NCBI RefSeq assembly: GCF_011386835.1 | Contig: NW_027052980.1 | Location: 1-64,000 of the forward strand | DNA from: Chrysemys picta bellii | Taxonomy: Eukaryota; Chordata; Testudines; Emydidae | Direction: 5' to 3' | DNA: 64,000 nt | Part shown: in pieces, positions 12,171 through 24,470 of the stretch | Numbering within the stretch: the stretch's first letter is position 1 | How the letters are laid out: every line of letters starts with the position of its first letter | Made by a program: the position numbers and the translations under genes | Notes under the pieces: generated by a model | Told to the model about the DNA's origin: nothing | The model's input: only the letters and a program-made list of their open reading frames with translations | Databases searched by the model: none

Positions 12171-12435
12171 GTAGCGAGGATTGCATTGCAGTTTCTGTTA
12201 AAACACAGTTTTTTCCAAAATGCCCTAAAATGCCCATGGATAAGTAAGTAGCCTTGAAAATTGTTGTGACGTATCAGAGGCAGGAGTAGAGTTAGTGGTG
12301 CAAATGTAGGGTTATTTTGTCAAGCGATTCCCAAGATACTGGCTCCTCCACCACAAATGTCCTAATTTTAAACTGCTTGTTCTTATAATGGTTTTTAGCC
12401 CACAATGAGGAAAGAAAACTAAGGGCAGTTTTCAC
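12170..12435 (+). repeat. Ancient repeat, copy 1
   Basis: Diverged but alignable in the same orientation to 13400-13640. Both contain 'cttgaaaat', then 'gtacaaat(t/g)...ggg(g/t)tca/tat...tcaag(g/c)gatt(t/c)c', and a 'gatac/aggtac' block in the same order. The family is unknown and there is no coding potential. Confidence 0.4.
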
Positions 12436-12656
12436 ATAAAATGTATACCGCTTATATCACTGGTCTGCCATGAGCTTATCCAGCATCCAGTACACAGGTC
12501 CAATGTCAAATCCAAATAATTCAAACATTATTAGCCCTTCTGTCAGATTCTGAGTACTACCCATGACTGATGCAAGATACAAACTAGCTCACATACCAGC
12601 GCTCTGGTAACGGGGTTCCCCACCACCACCAGTGCACCTCCATGTGTCTAAGTCTG

Positions 12657-12740
12657 GGAAAAACAACAAAGAGTCTGGTGGCACCTTAAAGACTAACAGA
12701 TTTATTTGGGCATAAGCTTTCATGAGTAAAAACCTCACTT
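12657..12740 (+). repeat. Turtle-type short interspersed repeat, truncated
   Basis: Carries gtctggtggcaccttaaag, 'gactaacagatttatttggg' and 'cataagctttcatgag'. This is the same family as the fold-back copies at 56664-56961 and 57390-57555 and the copy at 26661-26757. I recognise it as abundant in turtle genomes. The copy is truncated on both sides. Confidence 0.75.
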
Positions 12741-12759
12741 CGGAAGTAGCTCTCACTGC

Positions 12760-13390
12760 ATCAGGTACCTCCTTCCGCCTTTGTTCACTCTGCCGTCTTT
12801 CTTCTACTAACTTGGCCCTCTGGCCAAGTCGCTATTTAGTCCATCCCTCCTGGGGTTACTCAGTCCAACAGGACCACTGTCCAGATGCCTTCTCTGGATG
12901 TCATTCAGCCCCAGTGGCTGGCAGGGGAACCTGGCCCTGCCCACTACACCAGGTTCCAGCCCAAGAACCCTATAACCAACAATCCAGGCCCTCAGATCCC
13001 CTCCCTGTCACTGTTTCCCTGGGATTCTTGCTACCCAGCCTCTCTATCTTCTCTTGCCTGGGGCTGAGTTTACCATTGGAACTTCCTGTTCTACCCATGG
13101 CTACTTCACCCCCTCCTAGCCGCTTCTTGAACTCCTTACTCCAGAGCAGGATCTCAGGGCTTACTTCCCCCCAGACTCCCTCCTTGTCCCTGCACCTTCC
13201 CTCATCCCAGGGAGTGGCTGAAGCCTTCTTCCCCTGCAGCCCCCTTCTGCTTTCAGCCTCCTGGCTTTGTAGCCCTGTCCCTCCCAGCCCTTCTCCAGCT
13301 GGGCTTCACTCTTAACTAACCTGCCCCGCCCTCTTGTAGGCCCTCATTAACCCTATCAGGGCTGGTGTGGGGTGCTCTCCTTTAAAGGCA
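12760..13390. repeat. LTR-like repeat related to 2.5-3.5 kb
   Basis: Contains 'ggctggcaggggaacctggccctgcccactaca' style sequence (near 12910-12945) matching the block near 3050-3090, followed by CT-rich DNA and ending in 'ggctggtgtggggtgctctcctttaaaggc'. The open frame 12722-13315 is CT-rich and has no domain. An LTR origin is inferred from its similarity to the other copy and from the absence of coding structure. Confidence 0.35.
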
Positions 13391-13399
13391 GGGGGAGGC

Positions 13400-13640
13400 T
13401 GATGCAAAATTTCCATGTGAAAAAAAAATTCAGAGTTTTCTAAAAATCACAAAAAGTGTGAGGTTGGCTTGAAAATGGCTATGCCACATTATTACTGGGG
13501 TAGAATTTATAGTACAAATTTGGGGTCATTGGTCAAGGGATTTCTGAGGTACATTTCCCCCAAACTGAGCTGCGTTTAAATTTTTCCGACTTTTATAACA
13601 TTTTTACACACAAAGATATGAAAACACTTGGGTACTCCTA
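13400..13640 (+). repeat. Ancient repeat, copy 2
   Basis: Homologous in the same orientation to 12170-12435 (see that entry). The two copies bracket a truncated SINE and an LTR-like repeat, so they may be parts of one old element split by insertions, or two dispersed copies. Confidence 0.4.
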
Positions 13641-13644
13641 ATAA

Positions 13645-14850
13645 AGCATATCTGGACACCTGCAATCAGCTAGTCAATGGAACCAAGGCCTAGTTTTGAA
13701 CTCCGCTATTCCAAAAAAAATTGGATTTTCATTCTGGTTCTACAGTGTGATGTGCCTGGCTCTGGTTTGCAGCATTTGTTACTACACCAGCTGCCTTAGA
13801 GAGAAACAAAGGTTTCAGTGCCATGGCTTACAGAGTTCACACCTCTGTGAGGTATTGTTTCCTCAGGAGACGCACGCTGAGAACTGGGCTGTGCCTCCGA
13901 TTCAAACACAAAATCCCTTCATTTATGTTTTGCTTCAGTAACTGAGGCAACTGCCAGGTTGGCTGGGCAGACCCGGAGTTTGCTTGCCTCAGCTGTTGTA
14001 CACAGGAGGTTTCTCCAGTGTGGACTTAGGTTAGAACTGAAATGCAGTTCTTGTCATAATGTCCCAGCACCTTCTTACTCGTGGACTATCTTGCCATCTC
14101 TGCTACTGACTGTTGTCTGGCCAGAAGTCACCTACCACAGCATTTCATACCACACCAGCCTTGCCAGGCCCCAAAGCTGAAAAATCATGAGCCAAACCCC
14201 AAAGAATCAAGAAATTGGGCCCAAAATCATGAGATTTGTTTTTTTAAGGATTATACGGTGTTGTGGGATTTCTTTTCTAATGTGAACTCCCTGCCCACTC
14301 CTGTGCATGTGACAATGCCAGGCTGCCTCCTCCCCCACATTTGTAGGGAGTCAGATGCCCCTGGACACTGCTTCAGGAACTCTCACTGCAGGACCCAACT
14401 GAGCTCAAATTACACATATCTGTGTAAAGGGCTGCAGTCAGTGCTTAATTTGTGCTGGGGCTTGCCAGGGCTGAGACCGGCACCTCTAGGCTTGCTGCAT
14501 CAGTTATGAAAGTAAAAAAATCTTTCATCCACATAAGAGATTGAAGCAGCAGCAGCACAACACTCCACCTCCACTCACATGTCACTTAGCTGCTAAAGGA
14601 ACATCCCTGGTCCGTTGCGATGCTGCTTGTATGATGCCTGAGCCCAGGCACCTCTTTCATTACAAATTAGGCATTGGCTACAGATGGGTGGAGATTCCAG
14701 CTTCTCCCACCCCCACATTCCCATAGATTAGTGCTGTACCCTCCAGCCCCACCTCTGCTCAGTCCCAGCACAGCAACATATAGGACAGGGCAGGGGGAGC
14801 AGGAGCACGGACTGACCCATTGCTCACAGGAATGGTGGGGAGGATGTGGG
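13645..14850. other. Unassigned non-coding DNA
   Basis: No domain, exon or repeat family recognised. The 142-codon frame at 14081-14509 lacks any family feature and is treated as chance. Confidence 0.35.
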
Positions 14851-14854
14851 AGAA

Positions 14855-15470
14855 TTTGAAGAACTAGCTAATGACACAAAAACTAACAATTTTTTTAAGT
14901 ACATCAAACACTGGAAGCCCTCCAAGCAGTCAGTGGTTTCACTGGATAATTGAGCTGCTAAAGGGGCACTCCAGGAAGACACGGCCATTGAAGTAAAGCT
15001 GAATGAATTTTTTGCATCAATCTTTACTGCAGAAGATATGAGGAAGTTTTGTACACCTGAGCCATTCTGTTTAGATTACAAATCTGGGGAACTGTCCCAG
15101 GTTGAGGTGTCAAAAGTGGAGGTTTTGGAACAATATGATAAATTAAACAGTAATACTCACCAGGACCAGATGGTATTCACCCAAGAGTTCTGAAGGAACT
15201 CAACTATGAAATTCTAGAACTATTAACAGCGGTATGTAACTATCACTTAAATCAGCTTCTGTACCAGATGACTGGAGGATAGCTAATGTGATACCATTAA
15301 AAAAAAAAAAAAAAGGATCCAGAGATGATCCTGGCAATTACAGGCCAGTAAGTCTACTTCAGTACCAATCAAATTGGTTGAAACTATAGTAAAGAACAGA
15401 ATTATCAGACGCATAGATGAACACAATTTGTTTGGAAAGAGTCAACATGTTTTTTGTAAAGGGAAATCAT
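14855..15470 (+). mobile_element. CR1-like LINE fragment
   Basis: A broken + strand reading gives RT N-terminal blocks typical of CR1: 'GPDGIHPRVLKEL' near 15160 and 'PDDW..ANVIPL' near 15265, followed by a 17-base A run (15298-15314) and '[11 protein letters not shown]' near 15325. It is joined directly to a second CR1 copy at about 15470. Many stops make it a relic. Confidence 0.75.
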
Positions 15471-17304
15471 GCCTCACCAATCTATTAGAAAGGCCAAGGC
15501 ACAAGACAAGATCAAACTAGACAGAGACATAAAGGGTAACAAGAAAATATTCTACAAATACATTAGAAGCAAGAGGAAGACCAAGGACAGGGTAGGCCCA
15601 TTACTCAATGGGGGGAGGGGGACAATAACAGAAAATGTGGAAATGGCAGAGGTGCTTAATGACTTCTTTGTTTTGGTTTTCAACAAGAAATTTGGTGGTG
15701 ATTGGACCTCCAACATATTGAATGCCAGTGAAAATGATATGGGATCAGAGGCTAAAATAGGGAAAGAACAAGTTAAAACTTATATAAATTAGATGTCTTC
15801 AAGTCACCAGGACCTGATGAAATGCATCCTAGAATACCCAAGGAGCTGACTGAGGAGATATCTGAGCTATTAGCGATTATCTTTGAAAAGTCATGGAAGA
15901 CAGGAGAGATTCTAGAAGACTGGAAAAGGGCAAATATAATGCCATTCTATAAAAAGGGAAATAAGGACAACCCAGGGAATTACAAACCAGTCATCTTAAC
16001 TTCTGTACCTGCAAAGATAATAGAGCAAATAATTAAGCAATCAATTTGCAAACATATAGAAGATAATAAGGTGATAAGTAACAGTCAGCATGGATTTGTC
16101 CAGAACAAATCATGTCAAACCACCCTGGTTGCTTTTTTTGACAGGGTAACAAACCTTGTGGATGGGGAAAAGCAGTAGACGTGGTATATCTTGACTTTAG
16201 TAAAGCTTTTGATACTGTCTCACATGACCTTATCATAAACAAATTAGGGAAATACAGCCTAGATGGAGTTACTATACGGTGGTGCATAACTGGTTGGAAA
16301 TCCATTCCCAGAGAGTAATCAGTGGTTCACAGTCAAGTTGGAAGGGCATATCAAGTGCAGTCTAAGAGGGTTCAGTTCTGGGTCTGGTTCTGTTCAATAT
16401 CTTCATCAATGATTTAGATAATGGCATAGAGAGTAGACTTGTAAAGTTTGCAGATGATACCAAGCTGGGAGGGGTGGCAAGTGCAAGTGCTTTGGAGGAT
16501 AGCACTAAAATTCAAAATGATCTGGACAAACTGAAGTAAATAGGATGAAATTCAATAAGGACAAATGCAAAGTACTCCGTTTAGGAAGGAACAATCAGTT
16601 GCACACATTCAAAATGGGAAATGACTGTCGGAAGGAGTATTATGGAAAGGGATCTAGTGGTCATAGTGGACACAAGCTAAATATGTGTCAACAGTGTAAC
16701 ACTGTAGCAAAAAAAGGAAACATAAAAAGTGTTGTAAGCAAGACATGAGAAATAATTCTTCCGCTCTACTCTGCACTGATTGGGCCTCAACTGGAGTATT
16801 GTGTCCAGTTCTGGGCGCCACATTTCGGGAAATATGTGAACAAATAGGAGAGAGTCCAGAGAAGAACAACAAAAATGATTAAAGGTCTAGCAAACATGAT
16901 CTATGGGGGAAGACTGAAAAAATTGGGTTTGTTTAGTCTGGAAAATAAAAGACTGAGATGGGACATGAACAGTTTTCAAGTACATAAAATGTTGTTACAA
17001 AGAGGAGGGAGAATAATTGTTCTTCTTAACCTCTGAGGATATGACAAGAACAATGGGCTTAAATTGCAAGAAGGGTGGTTTAGGTTGGACATTAGGAAAA
17101 ACTTCCTAACTGTCAGGGTGGTTAAGCACTGGAATAAATTGCCTAGGGAACAGTGCAATCTCCATCACTGGTGATTTTTAAGAGCAGGTTAGATAAACAC
17201 CTGTCAGGGATGGTCTAGATAATATTTAGTCCTGCCATAAGTGCAGGGGACTGGACTAGATAACCTAACAAGGTCCCTTCCAGTCCTATGATTCTATGAT
17301 TCCA
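15471..17304 (+). mobile_element. CR1 LINE, 5'-truncated, decayed
   Basis: Frames 15469-15792 and 15822-16178 encode the CR1 RT N-terminal region (for example 'VGPLLNGG', 'LNDFFVLVF', 'NPGNYKPVILTSVP', 'SQHGFVQNKSC'). Further shifted frames give '[12 protein letters not shown]', 'FADDTKLGG' and 'RFRKG'-type C-terminal text. The 3' end has the CR1 signature 'ggactggactagataacct', then 'tcctatgattctatgattc' at about 17280-17304. Frameshifts at about 15792 and 16178 and later disable it. Confidence 0.88.
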
Positions 17305-18520
17305 TGAGAATTCTTTGAGGGATTCAACAAACATGGGAACAAGGGTGATCCAGTGGATATAGTATACTTGGACTTTCAGAAAGACTTTGACAAGGTCCCT
17401 TACCAAAGGCTCTTAAGCAAAGTAAGCAGTCATTGGATAAGAGGGAAGGTTCAGCTCAGTAACTGGTTAAAAATAGCTCAGTAACTGGTTAAAAGATAGT
17501 AAACAAAGGGTAGGAATAAATGGTCAGTTTTCAGAATGGAGAAGTAAATAGTGGTGTCTGCCAGGGATCTGTACTAGGACATGTACTGTTCAACATATTC
17601 ATAAATGATCTGGAAAAAGGAGTAAACAGTGAGATGACAAAGTTTGCAGATGATACAAAATTACTCAAGATTATTAAGTCTAAAGCAGACAGCAAAGTAT
17701 TACAACGGTATCTTATAAAACTGGGTGATGGCAACAAAATGGCAGATGAACTTCAGTATTGATTAATGCAAATGATGCACATTATAAAACATAATCCCAA
17801 TTATACATACAAAACAATGGTGTCTAAATTAGCTGTTGCCACTCAAGAAAGTGATCTTGGAGTCATTGTGGAAAGTTCTCTGAAAATATCTGCTAGATGT
17901 GCAGCAGCAGTCAAAAAAGCCAACAGAATATTAGGAACCACTAGGAAAGGGATATGTGCAGTTCTGGTTTCCCCATCTCAGAAAAGATATATTAGAATTC
18001 GAAAAGATACAGAGAAGGGCAACAAAAATGACTGGGGGTTGGAACAACTTCCATATGAGGGGAGACTAAAAAGCCTGGAACTGTTAATCTTGGAAAAGAC
18101 ACAACTAAGGGTGGATATGATAGAGGTCTATCAATTGTGACTGATTTGGAGAAAGTGAATAAGGAGGTGTTATTTCCCCTTCACATAGCACAAGAACCAC
18201 AGTTAACCGAATGAAATTAGTAGGCAGCAGGTTTAAATCAAACATAAGGCAGTATTTCTTCACACAACACACAGTAAACCTGTGGAACTTGTTGTCAGGG
18301 GATGTTTTGAATCCCAAAAGTATAACTGGATTCAAAGAAGATTTAGATGAGTTTATGGAGGATAGGTCCATCAATGACTATTAGCCATAGTGGTCATTGG
18401 TGAAACCCCATGCTTTGGGTGTCCCTAAGCCTCTGACTGCCAGATGCTGGGACTGAACAATAAGATGGATCACTGGCTGACCCATTCCTGACAGATGTTT
18501 TGATGCAGACTGAACATCTA
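17305..18520 (+). mobile_element. CR1 LINE, second subfamily, truncated
   Basis: Starts inside the RT ('VDIVYLDFQKDFDKVPYQRLLSK' in a mixed frame), with '[18 protein letters not shown]' and '[10 protein letters not shown]' in frame 17520-17762, then the C-terminal part in frame 17766-18140 ('ESDLGVIVESSLKIS'). The 3' region near 18400 differs from the neighbouring CR1 and lacks the gattctat tail, so it belongs to a distinct subfamily. It is also related to the minus-strand copy at 48479-49378. Confidence 0.85.
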
Positions 18521-18570
18521 GATCAAATACATGTACTGCAGAGAGAATCTGTCACAGGTGACCTATCTAT

Positions 18571-18706
18571 GGGCATTTCTACACTGAAGCTGGAGGTGTA
18601 ATTTCCAGCTTGGGTAGATTTGTTCACACACTAGCTCAATCTAAAGTAGCATGCAAATAACTACTTGATCTGGAAATTACACCTTCAGCTCCAGTGTAGA
18701 TGGGCC
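18571..18706. mobile_element. MITE with 38-40 base inverted ends
   Basis: The left end gggcatttctacactgaagc and the complement of the right end (ccagtgtagatgggccc) match, and the similarity continues through 'tggaggtgtaatttccag' / 'ctggaaattacaccttcag'. It is 136 bases long and non-coding. The 'tctacact' terminal motif is shared with the Harbinger-type MITE at 30356-30640. No target duplication was identified. Confidence 0.7.
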
Positions 18707-19081
18707 CTGAAAGCCAACAAGACCCAAGGCCTTTGGAGATGCTGGCTGTGCTCAGGGAGTGGCTTTGGGGTGGCTGGGTTGGTTGCTGGGTGTCAGAATA
18801 AATGACATTTTCAAGGGCCAATGGGAGTTTGAGCTGCCAGCTAGAGCAATTGCAGGGCAGTGGATGTGCTTCCTGCTGTCCAGTCATCAACCTTCCTTTA
18901 CAAATTACCATCTCCGGCTCATGTCTCAGGGGAAAGATTTGCTCTGATGCAGTTGCTGAATCCTTGTCAGTCAATTCTTCTCCTACTGGTTGCATTCCTC
19001 TCAGAGATTAGCATATTTTTGATGCCTCATGAGTAATTCAGCCCTGAGCGTTAAGAATCCTTTGTGGTCTCTTGTTCCCAG

Positions 19082-19184
19082 GCAGAGCAGGTACTGGAGC
19101 AGTTCATGGACAGTAAGAAGGCAGAAGCTGCCACCATTGTCACGGCTCACAAAATGCTGACAGATTTACAAAAGCGCCTGGCAG
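19082..19184 (+). CDS. GBP: Guanylate-binding protein, internal exon (C-terminal helical domain start)
   Basis: A 103-base exon is bounded by a pyrimidine-rich acceptor (tctcttgttcccag) and a consensus donor (gtaagt). It reads AEQVLEQFMDSKKAEAATIV and then ALTD-like helix residues to KRLA, with one base left over. The pattern matches the segment of GBPs between the middle helical domain and the long C-terminal helix, where human GBPs have 'AEE.L...L.SKE' at the same place. GBPs are interferon-induced dynamin-like GTPases that coat pathogens and damaged vacuoles. The spare base joins in phase with the exon at 43674. The upstream exons with the GTPase domain are outside the window. Family assignment is strong; the paralogue is unknown. 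Confidence 0.85.
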
Positions 19185-19539
19185 GTAAGTTTCTGTGAAA
19201 GGATTTTAAGCGGATTCCTTTCCGTATTTCAATAATTTCAAGAAAAAAACATGTATTCATATGATAGAGTTAAGGATGAGAATCCATGGCCACCCAGGGC
19301 TTCATAGCTGTCCCTATGGTGAACACCACGACCACTTGGAACTCTCCCATTACAGGGTATGGGTTTTGGGGACTATGGGGTATTCTCAGTCACTCCTGCT
19401 GAAACTTCCACTTTGTATAAATTGTCACGTTGTCTGTCTGGAGTGGCTCACCACTGTGAGTGCCAATCTCAGGTCAGACTGTCAGAAAACAGGGCAGAGA
19501 CCCCACAATGATGATGTGTTCTAGAATTAGATTGCACCA

Positions 19540-20517
19540 AGCCAGTAACAAATGTGCACTCCTGGATCACTATACCAGTCTTACCATGGAGTCATAGACA
19601 GTCCCCTTAGACTCTCCAGTCTATCGTGCCACCTAGACAACTGCATTTAGTGATAATGGCCACATAAACCAAAAATCACACCAAATCTTGTTTCGCCCAG
19701 TCCCAAAAACCAGTCACTTACCCCAGATCAATTGGTACTCCAGACCTTGCACCACAGACAATGCTGGCAGCCAATTCCATAGTAAATTAACTAAAGATTT
19801 ATTAGCTAAGAAAAGGATATGAGAGTTATTGAGAGCTTAAAGTAGGTCAAATATATTCACATGTGAGTCACAGTTTGTAATTCCAAGTAGTAACAGTGAT
19901 ATAATGAACTGCCATTTTCCCAAAAGTCAGGGAACCCAGATGTCTCTGGGGATCTCCGCTTTGCAGCTGGTACTCCTCCCTGTCACAGTTCAAATAGTCC
20001 AGAGATGAAGGATCTTTCTTTGAATCCATATTTGTAGTCTGTTCACACTGTTGAGCAGGGGATTGGTCTAGAAGACCTACTGAGGTCTCTTCCAACCCTA
20101 ATATTCTATGATTCTGTGATTCTAAAGCTAGCTGACAGCACCTCTACCCATGTGGGCCTTCCTTTGTTGCCTATGAATGAGGAATGCAATTTGAGTCTGT
20201 GATCTCCAATCATCAACATACTGGCCACCTGCTTTGAAACGAGCTCTTTTCCATTAAAGTCCTTAAGTCCTTCGTTAGTATTTCACAAGATTTCTTTGAT
20301 GGGTAATTTAGTTACATTTACATACACAAATATAAATGTTTGTCATTGCTTTATAACAGGACAAAGATAAGTGAAAACAATGTAAGTAATGACCCATTGG
20401 CTTTCATGAAGTTTAAACACCAAACACTCTTATACAATTATTTTGATTTCTATTAATATGCAATTGAATTGGCCTGCGGGCCTAACTTGACCTGGTACTT
20501 GGGTTGTCAGTGTCACA
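19540..20517 (-). repeat. LTR-like repeat interrupted by a CR1/SINE tail
   Basis: The AT-rich core 'ttaactaaagatttattagctaagaaaaggat' near 19788 resembles the cores of the repeats at 30037-31218 and 60866-61952. The right end is '...ggttgtcagtgtcaca', similar to their 'tgtcaca' ends. The minus strand carries AATAAA-like signals, suggesting minus orientation. The left boundary is uncertain. The short CR1-type tail at 20051-20125 is inserted within it. Confidence 0.4.
20051..20125 (+). repeat. CR1/SINE 3' tail fragment
   Basis: Reads 'ttgagcaggggattggtcta', then 'gacctactgaggtctcttcc', ending 'ttctatgattctgtgattct'. This is the 3' terminus shared by CR1 LINEs and the tRNA-derived SINE seen at 51284-51452. 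Confidence 0.75.
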
Positions 20518-20519
20518 TA

Positions 20520-20942
20520 AATAATTACATGTTTATAGGAACAGTGACATGCACCTGACTCTGCCACATCCCATGTGAGTGCCTCAGCCACCAGGCTATA
20601 GATTTCAACTCTCTCTGTTATTTGCTCTCTCAGCCCAAATGAATGTTTAATTATGTGATACAAAGTGGAACAGCGTTCACAGGACAGCTTGAGAGCATTG
20701 CATCCTAGGATGTCCCCTGGCCAAGGCAACCCACTGGGATGCAGGAGACCTGAGTTGGAGTCCCAGCTCCCCAGCAGGCAGAGCAGGGTTTGGAGCCCAG
20801 GTCTCCCATATGCCCAATGAGTGTCTAGATGAGGTTGGGGGGTCTCTGTCTTGCTCTGGTTTCTCCAGAGAAAGGGTTGACCGGGCCAAGGCACTCCAGG
20901 GGAGGGTTAATGGCTCAGAATCCTGAGCAGAGGGAGGTGCCA
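20520..20942. other. Unassigned non-coding DNA
   Basis: The 154-codon minus frame 20430-20894 shows no recognisable domain. No exon-like splice context was seen. Confidence 0.35.
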
Positions 20943-21684
20943 TAGAATTATAGAATCATAGAAGATGAGGGTTGGAAGAGACCTCGGAGGTATCTAGTCC
21001 AACCCCCTGCTCAAAGCAGGACCAAAACCAACTAAATCATCCCAGCTAGGGATTTGTCAACCCAGGCCTTAAAAACCTCTAAGGATGGAGATTCCATCAC
21101 CTCCCTAGGTAACCCATTCCAGTGCTTCATAACCCTCCTAGTGAAATAGTGTTTCCTAATATCCAACCTAGACCTCCCCCACTGCAATTTGAGACCATTG
21201 CTTCTTATTCTGTCATCTGCCACCACTGAGAACAGCCGAGCTCCATCCTCTCTGGAACTCCCCTTCAGGTAGTTGAAGGCTACTATCAAATCCCCATTCA
21301 CTCTTCTCTTCTGCAGACTAAACAATCCCAGTTCCCTCAGACTCTCCTCGTAAATCATGTGCTCCAGCCTCCTAATCATTTTCATTGCCCTCCGCTGGTC
21401 TCTTTCCAATTTGTCCACATTCCTTCTGTAGTGGGGGGACCAAAACTGGATGCAGTACTCCAGGTGTGGCTCACCAGTGCCGAATAGAGGGGAATAATCA
21501 CTTCCCTCGATCTGCTGGCAATGCTTCTACCAATACAGCCAAATATGCCATTGGCCTTCTTGGCAACAAGAGCATGCTGCTGACTCATATCCAGCTTCTC
21601 ATCCACTGTAATCCCCAGGTCCTTTTCTGCAGAACTGCTGCTTAGCCAGTCGGTCCCCAGCCTGTAGAGGTGCATGGGATTCTT
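20943..21684 (-). mobile_element. CR1 LINE 3' fragment, minus strand
   Basis: The element begins on the + strand with the complement of the CR1 tail ('atagaattatagaatcatag', then 'ctagtccaaccccctgctca'). The minus frames 21382-21675 and 21032-21418 give the CR1 ORF2 C-terminus ('[20 protein letters not shown]', 'RRVNGDLIVAFNYLKG', '[20 protein letters not shown]'). One frameshift near 21400 separates them. 5'-truncated at 21684. Confidence 0.9.
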
Positions 21685-21689
21685 CCTTC

Positions 21690-22980
21690 CTCCTGCCCAT
21701 CAGCTCAGTGTGTGAGGCCAAGGTCAATGGGAGTTAGGTGCCTAACCACCTATGTGGATCTGGCTCTAAGTCCCCCCTGCCCCGTGTTCTGCATTTTCTT
21801 TTGGCTAGTTTAGGCAGCCCCTGCTGGCTTCTGTGAATTCCCTGCTTAGGCACCTGTTTTTCCCCATGATTTGGATAGGGAGCCTGGACACCTAACTCAG
21901 GGGTGAAGATTCCACTCGCTGGCAGGTCACCTAGGAGTTAAGTGTGTGCAATGCCTAAGACCCTGTAATGGGGCATCCTCTGCTTCTGCTCACTGGTACC
22001 ACAGTTATCTGCTCAGACTCTGCCAGTTAGGCAGCCACATTTTGGGGATAATTTATGCTCCCTCCACCTACCCTCTCATGCAGCAGTGCTGTTAGCAGCA
22101 TCCCTTGTGCCTTCAGCCCTTCCCCTGGGCCGGAGAGAAGAGGCACTCTCCCTTTTCTGAGAGTCTGGGCTAAGCTAACCCTGATCATCCCCCACATATA
22201 CTACCTGTGTCCTTTTTATCAGTCATCAGCTGATGGTGTAATTGGTTCTTTAGCTCACACAGCTTCCCAGCCTGATTAGATAATTAGATTCCATTCCCCC
22301 AATCAGTCCTCTGGGGAACTCATCAGTGCCAGAGTGATCAGAGTGCCCACTCCCAGAACTCAATAGGTGATCTATCTCCTAGCACTCTGTCACATTGTGG
22401 CCCGTTGTGAGTCTAGCCCTGTGACACAGCTGAACTCCTCTGATTACATCCAATACAGGCCAGCTGGCCCCATCAGACTCAGTGAATTTATAGATAGATT
22501 TGGAAGGGTTGGATTTCTATTGGTGAATGTCATTAACCATTGATTTAACTGTACGCACACAGACCAACATAAATATACTTCCATTGATAAACATTGAAAT
22601 TTACAGATAGGCAGAGTAAGAAAAATGCTGTTTGAGAACTTATTAGAATTAAATTCCAGAGATGCAGACTAGCGAACGAATAGTAAAAACAGGTCTGATT
22701 TCTTGATTGATGGATATTTACTTTGTATATTTTGACATGTGATGTTGACAATTTGTGTGTTAGTGGTTTATAAAGCTTCAGCTTTTTGAATCTCAGCATC
22801 TACTGTCATTAAATAATTGTTTGAACCCCCCATAATTTCACTCAAATATAAAAATTTTAATTGCTAAAAATCTTTAGAAGGCCTAAAAATAAAGGTCACT
22901 ATTATCTGTTGAAATTATATTTAAAAAGTTCTGCTAAGTCTATTTACAGCAAAGATTTACGGTTTTTATGCACAACTCCA
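21690..22980. other. Non-coding intron with a possible old repeat
   Basis: 21705-21960 contains repeated 'gttaggtgcctaa'/'taggcacctg' motifs of a kind also seen near 25480-25530 ('ggagttaggaactgtaatgcctaag'), suggesting a dispersed repeat. The rest, including an AT-rich stretch at 22500-22950, shows nothing I recognise. Confidence 0.3.
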
Positions 22981-22984
22981 TGGG

Positions 22985-24470
22985 TTGCTGCCACTTTCTG
23001 GAGTGCAATACAGAACAGTGAGGGATTGTTTCACTGCCTTCCCTGCAACCTTGGACACCCCACAGTGCTTTGCTGTTGTAGCTCCCAACCTGGGTTGCTT
23101 GCAAGCAGCCTACCAGCATGCAGGTCAGACCCTGAGTGTCTGTGTGCTGGACAGGCCTGGAGCAGCAGTTCTGATCCCAGCAGCCTGTCTACAGCCCCAC
23201 TCTAGCTTCCACCAGCCTTTGTTACACTCAGCAGGGTGACCTCAACACACTCCCAGTCCCAAATTTCCCCCCAGACTGTGTGTTCTGCAATTTCCAGTCC
23301 TCTTCTGGGCAGTTCAGAGAAATAATATGGTTCATTTGCTCTTTTAAGGAGACAGAACACACCAGTTTACCGCATTAACTGGAATTGACATCCCCTTGAA
23401 TTCAAACACAGCTCTGTTGGTTTAGATCCTAGTAAAAGAAATTTATTAACAAAAGAAGATAGGGTTTTAAGTGAGTTCAGATATAAGAGACAAAGTTAGA
23501 AATGGTGCCCAGCAACTAAAAATGAAAACATGCATCTAAAGATCTAAAACTTAATCTAGAAAATTTTGGTTCAAGGCTTTTTTCAGGATGGCCTTTCTCA
23601 CCCGCAGTGTGCCAGCAAGATAGTGACTGACCCTCTCTTTGGTCAGGGTCTCTTCTAGAGATCCAAAGGTGCTGGTGTCTTTATCGTCTTAGGTGTGTAA
23701 CCCTTCTGCCAGGTGGAGTCAGCAGCAACAAGGGCCGGGTTCAATATCTAGCAGTTCCTTTTCAACAATACAGCACAGAACTAGCTCGAGCCCCCATCCA
23801 GTAGCCTGGGAAGATTACACACCACTCCCTGAGTTCATCTCAGAGGCAATACTTACCCTTTCGCAAGCACAGAGTGTAGAAAATAAACTTTTAATAAAAG
23901 GAGTAATATGGGAAAATGCCTCAAGCAAGTTTCATAAACATAAAACTATGAACCAAACACCCAGCCAGAGTACATTGGGCAGTGTTCTCTGCCTCAAGTT
24001 CTTGAGTCCAGCAACCAAAAGTTCCTTTAATGTGCTCCTCTCTTCTCCCTCCACTGCACCCCACTCACAGTTGTTGTCCAGTGAAGACCTAGGGTTCAGA
24101 GGTGCATCTGCGTGAGTTCATCTCCCACCCTGGTGAGGTGGGGCAGAGGAAAGGCACCTTGCTTGCTCTGCCATCTGGTCACTTGTTCTGGTGCTGCATG
24201 GCTCCACCAGCCATCCTGCTTGCCACCTGCTCCTTCACCAGCCACCCTGCTGGCCACTCCGCTCTGATGACTGCCCTCCCCAGCTGCTCGCTGCTCTGCT
24301 GGCTGCCTGCCTGCTGATGCACACTGTCACATTCTGCTGTGATCTCTGTGGATCAGTCTCTTGAGGTTCTACCCAGCTTTCAGGGATTTCCAGGTCTTAG
24401 TGGGGGATCCTCACTGCTGCAGTAGGCTGGGCAGAAACACTGTCCTACAGCAAATGATTTCAGTTGTAGT
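22985..24470. repeat. LTR-like region, boundaries unclear
   Basis: A core 'aagaaatttattaacaaaag...gggttttaagtgag' near 23438-23475 resembles the poly(A)-proximal cores of the LTR-like repeats at 30 kb and 61 kb. Flanks are CT-rich. The ORFs here (for example 23693-24115) show no domain. The assignment is by resemblance only. Confidence 0.3.

Noticed and set aside
14081..14509. 142-codon open frame
   Set aside because: No domain, no biased codon use and no splice context; treated as chance.
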